Shown here piece by piece: positions 10,202 to 18,714 of a stretch of DNA of 64,000 bases. Source of the DNA: Bradyrhizobium erythrophlei (lineage in GTDB: Bacteria > Pseudomonadota > Alphaproteobacteria > Rhizobiales > Xanthobacteraceae); NCBI GenBank assembly GCA_900129675.1, contig FSRD01000001.1:2159501-2223500 (forward strand), read 5' to 3'. The position numbers and the translations under genes are program-made. Positions within the stretch are counted from its first letter, which is position 1; the number at the start of each line of letters is the position of its first letter. Under the pieces are notes generated by a model, which saw only the letters and a list, made by a program, of their open reading frames with translations, searched no databases and had not been told where the DNA came from.

Positions 10202-11794
10202 TCACGACACAAGCGCCGTGGCCCTCACGGAGGCACCGTCCAGCTCGGCAATCCGGCGGTCAATCTCACTGATCACGCGCTTCGAGAACGGCCCGAGGTG
10301 CATGTACAGCGCCATCAGCATCACGATGTAACGCAGCGCGCCTGGATTGGACTTGGCGACCTCGACGAAGGTCTTCCAGAACGGCTCGCGAACCTCCGGC
10401 AAGGCACGGATGATCTTGTATACGCTGTCGATGCCGCCAATCCTCTTGCGCACGTCGCCATCCGGCAGATCGCGGCGCCGGTCGGACCGGTCGAGCATGA
10501 CGGCAAGCCGCGACAGCCGTCCTGCATATGCCGTCGGGCTGAACACGTGCCCGAGCACGGCCTTGTAATCGGTAAGGATATCGCGAAGCGGACGTTTGGT
10601 GTCGAAATTGCAGCCGAGCGTGCATTGATCGCCCGCGTGCTCGACCTTCATGAGATCATGGCCTTTGTGCAGGCGGCCTTCCTGGGCCAGCCGCCGCGTC
10701 AGCTGTGTGCCAGGCAGTGCATAGAGCAGTCCAACCATGCAGACTGGAATGCTCGCCTCCTCGATGAAGTCGATCATCGCCTGCTCGATCGAGACTTTCT
10801 CGGTGTCGAACCCGACGATGAAACCCGCGGTGACGAACATGCCGTAGCCGTAAATCTTGTGAACGCACTCGGCGATGTTGCGCCTGGTGTTCTGTTTTTT
10901 CTTCATCTGCACGAGGGTCTCCGGATCCGGGCTCTCAATGCCGACGAAAATCCCGAAGAAGTTCGCGTCCTTCATTGCCTGCAGCAGCTCGCTGTCGTCC
11001 GCGATATTGATCGAGGCTTCGGTCGAGAACTCGAACGGATAGTCTCGCTCTTCCAGCCAGGCTTTGAGCCGCGGCAGTAAGATGCGGAGGTTCTTCTTGT
11101 TGCCGATGAAATTGTCGTCGACGAAGTCGACATGCCCGCGATAACCGTGATCGTAGAGCGCTTGCAACTCGGCGAGAATCTGATCGGGGGTCTTGGTGCG
11201 CGGCACGCGACCATACAGCTCGATAATATCGCAGAACTCGCAGGTGAACGGGCAGCCGCGCGAATATTGCACGCCGATGAAGAGATAATGATCGAACTTG
11301 ATCAGATCGTAGCGAGGCATCGGGCTAAGCGTGACGTCGATCTTGAATTTCTCGGCGATGAACACGCCCTTGCGCTCGCCGCTTTCCCAGGCGGCGATGA
11401 ATTGCTCGATGATTTGCTCGGCCTCGCCGATCACCTGGAAGTCCGCGTCCGCGTAAAGATGCGGGCTGGAGGAGACGTCAGGCCCGCCGACACATACCGG
11501 CTTGCCGTGCAGGTGGGCGAGATCGATCAGGTGGAGAAAATCAGGCTGCTGGTTGAGCATACCGCCGATCATGACGAGATCGGACCAGTTGAGGTCCTCG
11601 TCCGTCAAAGGCTCGGTGTTACGGTTGACGAGACGAATGTCCCAATGCTTCGGCAGCATGGCGGCGACGGTGATCAGTCCGAGTGGCGCCGCCGGATACT
11701 TCGCGCCGACGAGTTCGCAAGCTTCCGTATAATTCCAGAACGAGTCCGGAACGAACTTCGGATAGATCATTAGGACGCGGCAGGGATTCGTCAT
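10202..11794 (-). CDS. B12-binding radical SAM protein (DUF4070-type C-terminus)
   Basis: The 530-residue protein has a cobalamin-binding-like Rossmann domain (about 1-150; VLMIYPKFVPDSFW). A radical SAM core follows, whose iron-sulfur motif is RGCPFTCEFCDI (Cys-x3-Cys-x2-Cys, about residue 185). The C-terminal part is typical of the DUF4070 group (LPGTQLTRRL, then LGHVFSPTAYAGRL). The hopanoid C-2 methylase HpnP has the same architecture, but this sequence does not clearly match it, so no symbol is given. It would act on an unactivated carbon using SAM and cobalamin. It stands alone and converges on the DoxDA gene. Confidence 0.8.
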   Translation of the reverse strand: MTNPCRVLMIYPKFVPDSFWNYTEACELVGAKYPAAPLGLITVAAMLPKHWDIRLVNRNTEPLTDEDLNWSDLVMIGGMLNQQPDFLHLIDLAHLHGKPVCVGGPDVSSSPHLYADADFQVIGEAEQIIEQFIAAWESGERKGVFIAEKFKIDVTLSPMPRYDLIKFDHYLFIGVQYSRGCPFTCEFCDIIELYGRVPRTKTPDQILAELQALYDHGYRGHVDFVDDNFIGNKKNLRILLPRLKAWLEERDYPFEFSTEASINIADDSELLQAMKDANFFGIFVGIESPDPETLVQMKKKQNTRRNIAECVHKIYGYGMFVTAGFIVGFDTEKVSIEQAMIDFIEEASIPVCMVGLLYALPGTQLTRRLAQEGRLHKGHDLMKVEHAGDQCTLGCNFDTKRPLRDILTDYKAVLGHVFSPTAYAGRLSRLAVMLDRSDRRRDLPDGDVRKRIGGIDSVYKIIRALPEVREPFWKTFVEVAKSNPGALRYIVMLMALYMHLGPFSKRVISEIDRRIAELDGASVRATALVS

Positions 11795-11947
11795 GTTGCT
11801 CCGGCCTGGAAGTTGAGGCTCACGATGCCATGCAGCTTGTCGGGGCTCAAGGGTTCGATTCGCTCCTCGATACAGGTGTTAAGTGCTTGAAATGGCGGAA
11901 ATGTGCAACTGACGTTCGATTCTCACACCTAAGAGTTCGACGGCCGA

Positions 11948-12135
11948 GTAACCTGGAAGTGGCGGTTCGGGGCCGTTAGGACCGTTTTTGACCCTGAACG
12001 GACCTCCGACCGTTTGGACTACACCAAAAAATCGCTTACGCTCGGGTCGAGAGCGTTGGGAGCGGGACTGGTAGTGAAGCGACGAGAGTTCATCTTGCTT
12101 GCCGGCGGCGCGGCGGCGATGTGGCCGCTCGCGGC
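11948..12135. repeat. 188-bp direct repeat: unoccupied copy of the IS1111 insertion site of copy 1
   Basis: The segment matches 14395-14444 joined to 16030-16167, the two flanks of IS copy 1, with few differences. Here the junction reads GACCCTGA|ACGGACC (11997/11998) with nothing inserted. It includes the end of the dispersed repeat (11926-11997) and the start of a substrate-binding-protein gene. It shows what the target looked like before insertion. Confidence 0.85.
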
Positions 12136-12217
12136 AGTGGCGACAGTCACGCCGGGCTGGGGAGCCGCTTCCGCCAGGCGATCCAGCCGACGACTATTGA
12201 TAGTGTCGCCACGATAA
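12074..12217 (+). pseudogene. 5' fragment of ABC substrate-binding protein gene
   Basis: Starting at GTG 12074, the first 20 or so codons (VKRREFILLAGGAAAMWPLA) are those of the intact gene at 16106. After 12135 the sequence changes to the 3' end of the DoxX gene read backwards, and the frame soon stops. It is a truncated duplicate made by the rearrangement that placed the DoxX-reductase-HxlR group here. Confidence 0.75.
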
Positions 12218-12506
12218 GCGGCGGCACCCCGTGCCCGTATTCGCCGTGGAGGGTGACGGTCGCGAGCGCCGCTAACATCACGGTGCAGCCGAGCGCCGAG
12301 CCCCACGGCCGCGTCCGTGCCTGCGCCAGCAGAACGGCGGTCGTGAGTTCCAGCGATCCGGTCACGAAATGGAACCAGTGCGGGTATCCCCACCGCAGAT
12401 ATTCCTCGTAGATGGACCCAGGGGCGAAGATGTTGCTGAGCGATCCCACGACGAAGAAAGCAGCAAGTGCCAAGGCCGAGACATGGCGCCAGGAAATCTT
12501 TGACAT
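12147..12506 (-). CDS. DoxX-like small membrane protein
   Basis: From ATG 12506 the product is 119 residues with four predicted helices (SALALAAFFVVGSLSNIF; HFVTGSLELTTAVLLA; ALGCTVMLAALATVTL; PLIVATLSIVVGWIAW). This is the DoxX/DUF4383-like pattern of small inner-membrane proteins of unclear function, often found near redox genes. An upstream in-frame start at 12635 has no support. It follows the NAD(P)-binding reductase on the same strand and may be cotranscribed with it. Confidence 0.7.
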   Translation of the reverse strand: MSKISWRHVSALALAAFFVVGSLSNIFAPGSIYEEYLRWGYPHWFHFVTGSLELTTAVLLAQARTRPWGSALGCTVMLAALATVTLHGEYGHGVPPLIVATLSIVVGWIAWRKRLPSPA

Positions 12507-12650
12507 TTGTCCAACCTTTTCTGATAGCGCCTCCGCGGAGGACCTGTGTGGTCGCGCCAAGAGACGGCCGGCCGCGACGCATTCATTCCGAAGGAGATGC
12601 GAATTTCCGGAGCAGGTCCGAAAGTCGCATCTCATCGCTGATCCGCGGAC

Positions 12651-13523
12651 CTACGCCGTGGCGGCCTTCTGGGCCGCCGCGAAGACATCGCGGGGAAGCG
12701 TTGTGCCGGCGACATGCTCCGTGCCCGCTACGCCGAGGTCCATCCAGCCCGCGTTGACGGCCTCGAACATCGCTTCAGCCGGTCCGGTTTGGCCCTTCGG
12801 GATGCCGAACTGCTCGAACGCTGCCGGCCACTCGGCCCGCGGGACAGCGAAGGCCTTGACTTCGCGCTGCATGACATCGCCCAGTTGCGCTGCGACTTCA
12901 TCCGCGCTGAGCATCGAACCAAGTTCGATGACGCGATGCCCCGACCACGCCGGCCCGGTCAGCAGCGTCGCCACCTCGGCACCGATGTCGTTCGTCGCGA
13001 CCATCGTCGATTTCCGGTTGGTCGGGTTGTAGTAGACGGGGAGCGTGCCGCCCTGGGCGACGTGCAGGCCGTAAAGGAAGTTTTCGAAAAACCCGCCGGC
13101 GCGCACGAAGGCGGTCGGCGATGCCAGTTTGCGAAAGCCTTGCTCCAGCAACGACAGGGCCGTGATCATCCCCAGCCCGCTGGTTCTGTTCGCCCCCATC
13201 GACGAGAGCCCGACGACCCGCGGCGGCGCGGCCTTGGTCAGCGCTTCGACATAGTTCGCGATGACGCCCTTGGCTTCCTTGAAGTCCGGCGAGGGGGCCC
13301 AGACGGCCGGCAACATTACAAACGCGCCGTCGACGCCCTTGAGCGCCCGCTCGATGGCGGCCGCATTGTTCCAGTCGCCGTCGACCAGTTCGACGCCCTG
13401 GTCCGTCCAGCTTGCCGCCTTCGCTCGGTCGCGAACCAGCGCGCGTACTTTCTTACCTTGCGCCAACAGATGCCTGGCCGTTGCGCCGCCTACTTTTCCC
13501 GTAATTCCCACAACTAGAAACAT
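12651..13523 (-). CDS. NmrA-like NAD(P)-binding oxidoreductase
   Basis: The 290-residue protein is an atypical short-chain dehydrogenase of the NmrA/quinone-reductase (QorB-like) branch. It has the dinucleotide motif VVGITGKVGGATARHLL at the N-terminus, VRALVRDRAKA for phosphate recognition, and PRVVGLSSMGAN in mid-protein. The start ATG 13523 gives the family N-terminus and has CGGAG upstream; the open frame to 13652 is not used. It is divergent from an HxlR regulator, a very common pairing in which HxlR senses electrophiles or quinones and controls the reductase. Confidence 0.85.
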   Translation of the reverse strand: MFLVVGITGKVGGATARHLLAQGKKVRALVRDRAKAASWTDQGVELVDGDWNNAAAIERALKGVDGAFVMLPAVWAPSPDFKEAKGVIANYVEALTKAAPPRVVGLSSMGANRTSGLGMITALSLLEQGFRKLASPTAFVRAGGFFENFLYGLHVAQGGTLPVYYNPTNRKSTMVATNDIGAEVATLLTGPAWSGHRVIELGSMLSADEVAAQLGDVMQREVKAFAVPRAEWPAAFEQFGIPKGQTGPAEAMFEAVNAGWMDLGVAGTEHVAGTTLPRDVFAAAQKAATA

Positions 13524-13562
13524 GCGTATTCTCCGAGTGCTAAATGGTCTACATTCTAGGGT

Positions 13563-13581
13563 AGGTCTCATATAAAGACCT
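13563..13581. promoter_or_regulatory. Candidate HxlR operator palindrome
   Basis: AGGTCT, a 7-nt AT-rich spacer (CATATAA) and AGACCT form a perfect 6-bp-arm inverted repeat. It sits in the 116-bp region between the divergent reductase and HxlR genes. Position and symmetry fit a dimeric winged-helix repressor site. Confidence 0.45.
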
Positions 13582-13639
13582 TGGATCTGCACCGTAAGGA
13601 GGCAGTTTTTTGTAACCAGGAGAGAAAAAGGGAACCCGT

Positions 13640-14062
13640 ATGAGCGACGCATTGAGCGCGATCGAGCGATTCAGCCGATATCAATCGGACGACGCCCAGT
13701 CAGCAGAACCCGTACATTGCCCGGTGCGCGACGTGCTCGACCGCATCGGCGACAAATGGAGCATACTCATGATCATGACCCTCGCGACGCGACCGCAGCG
13801 CTTCAGCGAGCTTCACCGAGCCATCCGCGACATCTCCAAGCGCATGCTCACCCAGACGCTGCGCGACTTGGAGCGCGACGGACTTATCACCCGCCATGTC
13901 TTTCCGACCAAGCCGCCGAGCGTTGAATATTGCCTCTCCCCGCTAGGCCAATCCCTGCTGGACCCGATGGCGAGCCTCATCGATTGGGCCGACCGTCGTT
14001 ATTCGGATATCCATGCCGCGCGCGTCCGCTTTGACGGAGCACCCTGTGATGTCCCGCGCTAA
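13640..14062 (+). CDS. HxlR-family transcriptional regulator
   Basis: The 140-residue protein has the HxlR winged helix: Cys-x-Val-Arg-Asp ([19 protein letters not shown]), then [20 protein letters not shown] as the recognition part, and [13 protein letters not shown]. The Cys before VRD is the conserved redox/electrophile-sensing residue of this family. It is divergent from the NmrA-like reductase and probably controls it. Confidence 0.88.
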   Translation: MSDALSAIERFSRYQSDDAQSAEPVHCPVRDVLDRIGDKWSILMIMTLATRPQRFSELHRAIRDISKRMLTQTLRDLERDGLITRHVFPTKPPSVEYCLSPLGQSLLDPMASLIDWADRRYSDIHAARVRFDGAPCDVPR

Positions 14063-14155
14063 TGATCTGATACAGAAGTTCGCATCATCGCATGTGTGAG
14101 GTCTGGCGGCGTGCTTCAGATGGAGACACCAGCGGCCGGCTCGTTGACTCGCTGC

Positions 14156-14317
14156 CGAGAGGACGACGTTGTCGCCTTAGAATTGGCGACGGGCCAACTC
14201 GTTCGTCCTTTCGGCGACGCAGTGGACTGCGAGCTTGCCTACTATCTTATCCACCGACTCAGAGCTGACGGCGATCCCGGAGTTGCGACGTTCAAGAATT
14301 GGATCTGCACCGAAGCG
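14156..14317 (+). pseudogene. LysR regulator C-terminal remnant
   Basis: A short open stretch reads like the last 55 residues of a LysR effector domain (ATGQLVRPFGDAVDCELAYY, then VATFKNWICTEA). No helix-turn-helix or intact upstream frame exists. It is a gene end left by rearrangement, next to the dispersed repeat and IS copy 1. Confidence 0.55.
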
Positions 14318-14343
14318 AAGGCAAGCGTAGCGGATGTCGCTTA

Positions 14344-14444
14344 TTGGCACGAACCGGACCAACCGAGCCGACCTAATGATGTCAGTTGCTCGGGGTAACC
14401 CGGAAGTGGCGGTTCGGGGCCGTTAGGACCGTTGTTGACCCTGA
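14344..14444. repeat. Dispersed ~100-bp repeat, holding the insertion point of IS copy 1
   Basis: The stretch runs from TTGGCACGAACCGGACC through GTAACCCGGAAGTGG to TTGTTGACCCTGA, where the IS begins. The segment at 17108-17207 is a relative of the same length, also ending at an IS. Diverged copies lie at about 8201, 11926 and 19083. Confidence 0.65.
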
Positions 14445-14589
14445 TGTATGGTCCGGCCGCGCGTTGCAAGAAGATTTCGTCGAATTGGCGGCGGCGGTCT
14501 TGCATCAATGTATCCGGCCTCTGATTGGAGCATTTGGTGCTCCGGGCCATCATGGATATCAGCGCGCGTGCGTTCTCATTAACGGACAG

Positions 14590-14695
14590 GCCTCGATTGG
14601 GCCATTCGGGTCACCAGTGTTCGCACGCGCTCGGAAGACCGATCCTCCATCTCGTCTCATCCTCTCGCAGACCTCGGCTGGAAACTGTTGATAGG
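14590..14695 (-). ncRNA. Putative bridge/seekRNA region of IS copy 1
   Basis: This non-coding part lies between the transposase stop and the element end. In RNA sense it holds GAGGTCTGC (14675-14667) and TGACCCGAA (14613-14605). They resemble the two halves of the element's target (GAGGTCCGT and TGACCCTGA at copy 1). IS1111-group guide RNAs are encoded in this position. Ends and folding were not determined. Confidence 0.4.
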
Positions 14696-14885
14696 GTTAC
14701 GTCATCGCTTGCTCCTCATGTCGCGCAGTTCCTTTGTTCGAGCCAAGGGTCGTTCCTTCGTCCCGGCCCGCAGAGCGTCGATCGCGTCGCGCGCAGGGCG
14801 GTCAAGGCCGGCCGTCGTGCTTGGCTTGCGGCGGGCGCCGGCGTTGCCAGGCTGCGCCTTGACCGCGCCGAGCACGGCGCGAGGA

Positions 14886-15950
14886 TCAAGCGGATCGGAC
14901 GCCTGCATCATCGGTCCTCGTCAGCTCGAAGGCGCGGCCTTTGGCCAGCACCGCCCAGGCGATCCGGGCAAGCTTGTTGGCGAGCGCGATCGCCAGCACG
15001 TTGTGGTGTAACCGCCTCTTGGCGGCTTCGATCCAGGATTTGAGCCCGTAACGTTCCCAGTCCTTTATCCTGACCAGCACAACCCATGCCGCCTGCACGA
15101 ACAGAACGCGCAGGTAGCGATTGCCGCGCCTGGAGATTTTGCCGAGGATCGTGCGGTCTCCCGTCGAGATCTGCTTGGGCACCAGTCCGAGCCAGGCGCC
15201 GAAGTCGCGGCCTTTGGAGAATACGCCTCCAGTGCCGATCGCGGCCACCATGGCGCTCGAAATGATCGGCCCGATGCCGGGCACCGTCATCAGGCGCGAA
15301 CATGCCTGATCCTGACGGGCCAGGGCTTCGATCTCGCCGGATAGGCCATCGATGCGCTGATCCAGCCGGCGCCAGTCGCCTGCCAACTCCTCGATGACAC
15401 GCAACATGCGGGGCGACAGGGCATCGGTGCGCGTCGCAAGGATGGTGGGCAGTTCCGTGCGCAGGAAGCCGATACCCTGGCGCACGGCGATCCCGCGTTC
15501 CAGCATGAAGGCGCGAATCTGATTGATGATACCGGTGCGTTGCGACACCAGCCGCTCGCGCACCCGATGCAGTGCCTGCAGATCAAGTTGCTCCGCGGTC
15601 TTGGTCGCCACGAACTTCATCGTCGGGCGCTGCACGGCTTCGGCAATCGCTTCGGCATCATTGAAGTCGTTCTTCTGTCCCTTGCTATAGGGGCGGACAT
15701 ATTTGGCCGGCATCAACCTGGCGTCGTGGCCAAGCGATGCGAGTTTGCGGCTCAGGTGATGGGCGCCGACGCAGGCTTCCATGCCGACCAGGCAGGGCGG
15801 TATATTGGCGAGCCGCGCTTCCACTTGGCCACGCGACCACTTTTGCCGCAGCACGATGGCGCCGCGCGCATCGTGGCCCACGACGTGGAACGAGTTCTTG
15901 CCGATATCGATGCCGATCACGGCGATCGCGGTATTGGGTATCTGAGACAT
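14886..15950 (-). CDS. IS110-family transposase (DEDD), copy 1
   Basis: The 354-residue protein has the N-terminal RuvC-like DEDD domain (VIGIDIGKNSFHVVGHD with the first Asp, GMEACVGAH with Glu, NDFNDAEAIAEA with the Asp pair). The C-terminal Tnp_2 domain contains VPGIGPIISSAM and the conserved Ser region (GDRTILGKISRRGNRYLR). The start MSQIPNT at 15950 follows an AAGGAG site; the longer frame to 16022 is not needed. It differs from the other two copies at a few residues (GGVFSKG in place of GDVFSKG). It catalyses RNA-guided transposition. Confidence 0.92.
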   Translation of the reverse strand: MSQIPNTAIAVIGIDIGKNSFHVVGHDARGAIVLRQKWSRGQVEARLANIPPCLVGMEACVGAHHLSRKLASLGHDARLMPAKYVRPYSKGQKNDFNDAEAIAEAVQRPTMKFVATKTAEQLDLQALHRVRERLVSQRTGIINQIRAFMLERGIAVRQGIGFLRTELPTILATRTDALSPRMLRVIEELAGDWRRLDQRIDGLSGEIEALARQDQACSRLMTVPGIGPIISSAMVAAIGTGGVFSKGRDFGAWLGLVPKQISTGDRTILGKISRRGNRYLRVLFVQAAWVVLVRIKDWERYGLKSWIEAAKRRLHHNVLAIALANKLARIAWAVLAKGRAFELTRTDDAGVRSA

Positions 15951-16105
15951 GGCGTGCTCCTTGTCTTTTGGCGCCCCTTGCCAGCTTCGCTTGCTGGCGG
16001 GGCAGGAGCACGGCCGGACCATCCCATTAACGGACCTCCGACCGTTTGGACTACACCAAAAAATCGCTTACGCTCGGGTCGAGAGCGTTGGGAGCAGGAC
16101 TGGTA

Positions 16106-17089
16106 GTGAAGCGACGAGAGTTCATCTTGCTTGCCGGCGGCGCGGCGGCGATGTGGCCGCTCGCGGCCGGTGCGCAGCAGCAGCGCGTTTGGAGGATTGG
16201 CTTCCTTTCGGGCAAATCGGAGCCGAGTTCCCTGGCGACGACCGTCTATGGAGAGTTTCTGAATGGAATGAACGATTTCGGGTACATTGAAGGAAGAGAT
16301 TTCACGATGGAATGGCGGTTCGTGGCAGGCGATTTTTCCCGCCTCCCGGGAATGGCCGCCGATTTGGTCGCGAGGCAGGTAGACGTGATCATCGCCGGCT
16401 TCACCGGCGCGGCGCTGGCGGCGAAGAAAGCTACTGCGTCCATACCAATTATCCTTGGCTATGCGGCAGATCCCGTTGGTAGTGGACTTGTTGAAAGCCT
16501 GGCCCGTCCTGGCGGCAATGTCACGGGCCTTGCCACCTATTTGCCTGAGCTCGCATCGAAGCAATTTGAGCTGCTGACAGCCGTAGTGCCTAAATTGTCG
16601 CGCGTGGGAATTCTTATGAATCCCAACAACCTCGCTTATGTGGGAATGCTCAAGACCACCCGCGGAGTTGCTGCCGCAACCGGCATAGAACTAGCCCTAT
16701 TGGAGGCTCGCAGCGCTGACGAGACAAAACATGCCTTCGAGAATCTCGAAGCACAGGTCGAGGCCGTGATGGTCGTTCCAGACCCGGTGTACGATCCGCC
16801 GCGCACGGTGGTGGCGGATCTGACGCTGAAGCATCGGTTGCCGTCGATACATCCCTATGCGGAATACACGGCGCTCGGCGGGCTGATGAGCTATGGTGAC
16901 AGCCTCGGTAAGTTTTATCGGCGAGCGGCGTACTTTGTGGACAAGATCTTCAAGGGGGCTCAGCCGCGAGAGCTCCCCGTTGAGCAACCCACGACATTCG
17001 AATTTGTCATCAATTTGAGGACCGCGAAAGCGCTTGGTCTCGACGTGCCGGCGACACTGCTTGCCCGCGCCGACAAGGTGCTCGAATGA
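16106..17089 (+). CDS. ABC transporter substrate-binding protein
   Basis: The 327-residue protein starts at GTG 16106 (GGAG 11 bases upstream) with a Tat signal, VKRREFILLAGGAAAMWPLA. The ABC_sub_bind fold follows (PF04392-like; WRIGFLSG, then AARPG-type SLARPGGNVTGL). Such periplasmic proteins are very numerous in Bradyrhizobium, and their ligands are mostly unknown. No permease or ATPase gene is adjacent. IS copies 1 and 2 lie directly on both sides, 76 bp upstream and 118 bp downstream, in the same orientation. Confidence 0.85.
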   Translation: MKRREFILLAGGAAAMWPLAAGAQQQRVWRIGFLSGKSEPSSLATTVYGEFLNGMNDFGYIEGRDFTMEWRFVAGDFSRLPGMAADLVARQVDVIIAGFTGAALAAKKATASIPIILGYAADPVGSGLVESLARPGGNVTGLATYLPELASKQFELLTAVVPKLSRVGILMNPNNLAYVGMLKTTRGVAAATGIELALLEARSADETKHAFENLEAQVEAVMVVPDPVYDPPRTVVADLTLKHRLPSIHPYAEYTALGGLMSYGDSLGKFYRRAAYFVDKIFKGAQPRELPVEQPTTFEFVINLRTAKALGLDVPATLLARADKVLE

Positions 17090-17107
17090 AGCAGTCGACT
17101 TCAGCTG

Positions 17108-17207
17108 TTGGCACGAAACGGACCGACCGAGCCGATCTGCTGACGTCCATTGTCTGGCGTAGACCGGAAGCGGCGCTTCCTGACGGCCAGCACCGTGTCT
17201 GACCCAA
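17108..17207. repeat. Dispersed ~100-bp repeat, holding the insertion point of IS copy 2
   Basis: TTGGCACGAAACGGACCGAC through GTAGACCGGAAGCGG to GTGTCTGACCCAA form the same 100-bp unit as 14344-14444, more diverged. The IS sits at the same relative position, just after TGACCC. Confidence 0.6.
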
Positions 17208-17352
17208 TGTATGGTCCGGCCGCGCGTTGCAAGAAGATTTCGTCGAATTGGCGGCGGCGGTCTTGCATCAATGTATCCGGCCTCTGATTGGAGCATGTGG
17301 TGCTCCGGGCCATCATGGATATCAGCGCGCGTGCGTTCTCATTAGCGGACAG

Positions 17353-17458
17353 GCCTCGATTGGGCCATTTGGGTCACCAGTGTTCGCACGCGCTCGGAAG
17401 ACCGAACCTCCATCTCGTCTCATCCTCTCGCAGACCTCGGCTGGAAACTGTTGATAGG
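17353..17458 (-). ncRNA. Putative bridge/seekRNA region of IS copy 2
   Basis: This is the same non-coding stretch as in copy 1, with one telling change: TGACCCAA in RNA sense (17376-17369) where copies 1 and 3 have TGACCCGAA. It is identical to this copy's own left flank, CTGACCCAA. The second guide candidate GAGGTCTGC (17438-17430) is unchanged. The RNA itself is inferred. Confidence 0.42.
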
Positions 17459-17649
17459 GTTACGTCATCGCTTGCTCCTCATGTCGCGCAGTTCCTTTGT
17501 TCGAGCCAAGGGCCGTTCCTTCGTCCCGGCCCGCAGAACGTCGATCGCGTCGCGCGCAGGGGCGGTCAAGGCCGGCCGTCGCGCTTGGCTTGCGGCGGGC
17601 GCCGGCGTTGCCAGGCCGCGCCTTGACCGCGCCGAGCACGGCGCGAGGA

Positions 17650-18714
17650 TCACGCGGGTCGGACGCCTGCATCGTCGGTCCTCGTCAGCTCGAAGGCGCG
17701 TCCTTTGGCCAGCACCGCCCAGGCGATCCGGGCAAGCTTGTTGGCGAGCGCGATCGCCAGCACGTTGTGGTGCAACCGCCTCTTGGCGGCTTCGATCCAG
17801 GATTTGAGCCCGTAACGTTCCCAGTCCTTTATCCTGACCAGCACAACCCATGCCGCCTGCACGAACAGAACGCGCAGGTAGCGATTGCCGCGCCTCGAGA
17901 TTTTGCCGAGGATCGTGCGGTCTCCCGTCGAGATCTGCTTGGGCACCAGTCCGAGCCAGGCGCCGAAGTCGCGGCCTTTGGAGAATACGTCTCCAGTGCC
18001 GATCGCGGCCACCATGGCGCTCGAAATGATCGGCCCGATGCCGGGCACCGTCATCAGGCGCGAACATGCCTGATCCTGACGGGCCAGGGCTTCGATCTCG
18101 CCGGAGAGGCCATCGATACGCTGATCCAGCCGGCGCCAGTCGCCTGCCAACTCCTCGATGACACGCAACATGCGGAGCGACAGGGTATCGGTGCGCGTCG
18201 CAAGGATGGTGGGCAGTTCCGTGCGCAGGAAGCCGATCCCTTGGCGCACGGCGATCCCGCGTTCCAGCATGAAGGCGCGAATCTGATTGATGATACCGGT
18301 GCGTTGCGACACCAGCCGCTCGCGCACCCGATGCAGCGCCTGCAGATCCAGTTGCTCCGCGGTCTTGGTCGCCACGAACTTCATCGTCGGGCGCTGCACG
18401 GCTTCGGCAATCGCTTCGGCATCATTGAAGTCGTTCTTCTGTCCCTTGCTATAGGGGCGGACATATTTGGCCGGCATCAACCTGGCGTCGTGGCCAAGCG
18501 ATGCGAGTTTGCGGCTCAGGTGATGGGCGCCGACGCAGGCTTCCATGCCGATCAGGCAAGGCGGTATATTGGCGAGCCGCGCTTCCACTTGGCCACGCGA
18601 CCACTTTTGCCGCAGCACGATGGCGCCGCGCGCATCGTGGCCCACGACGTGGAACGAGTTCTTGCCGATATCGATGCCGATCACGGCGATCGCGGTATTG
18701 GGTATCTGAGACAT
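17650..18714 (-). CDS. IS110-family transposase (DEDD), copy 2
   Basis: An intact 354-residue transposase with the same DEDD and Tnp_2 motifs as copy 1; only a few residues differ (GDVFSKG, TDTLSLRML). The start MSQIPNT has the AAGGAGCACGCC leader. No frameshift or stop is present, so it may be active. Confidence 0.92.
   Translation of the reverse strand: MSQIPNTAIAVIGIDIGKNSFHVVGHDARGAIVLRQKWSRGQVEARLANIPPCLIGMEACVGAHHLSRKLASLGHDARLMPAKYVRPYSKGQKNDFNDAEAIAEAVQRPTMKFVATKTAEQLDLQALHRVRERLVSQRTGIINQIRAFMLERGIAVRQGIGFLRTELPTILATRTDTLSLRMLRVIEELAGDWRRLDQRIDGLSGEIEALARQDQACSRLMTVPGIGPIISSAMVAAIGTGDVFSKGRDFGAWLGLVPKQISTGDRTILGKISRRGNRYLRVLFVQAAWVVLVRIKDWERYGLKSWIEAAKRRLHHNVLAIALANKLARIAWAVLAKGRAFELTRTDDAGVRPA

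Larger units (their letters stand above)
14445..16029 (-). mobile_element. IS110 family, IS1111-type insertion sequence, copy 1
   Basis: The element is 1,585 bp; its ends were read by comparison with the empty site at 11997/11998 and with the other two copies, with one base of ambiguity. Subterminal inverted repeats ATGGTCCGGCCG lie near each end, as in the IS1111 subgroup. One transposase gene lies on the minus strand, followed by about 440 bp without a gene that probably encodes the guide RNA. No target duplication is seen, as expected for the family. Confidence 0.88.

Noticed and set aside
10196..11080. Open frame antisense to the radical SAM gene
   Set aside because: It is a shadow of the 530-residue protein; the sense frame has all family motifs.
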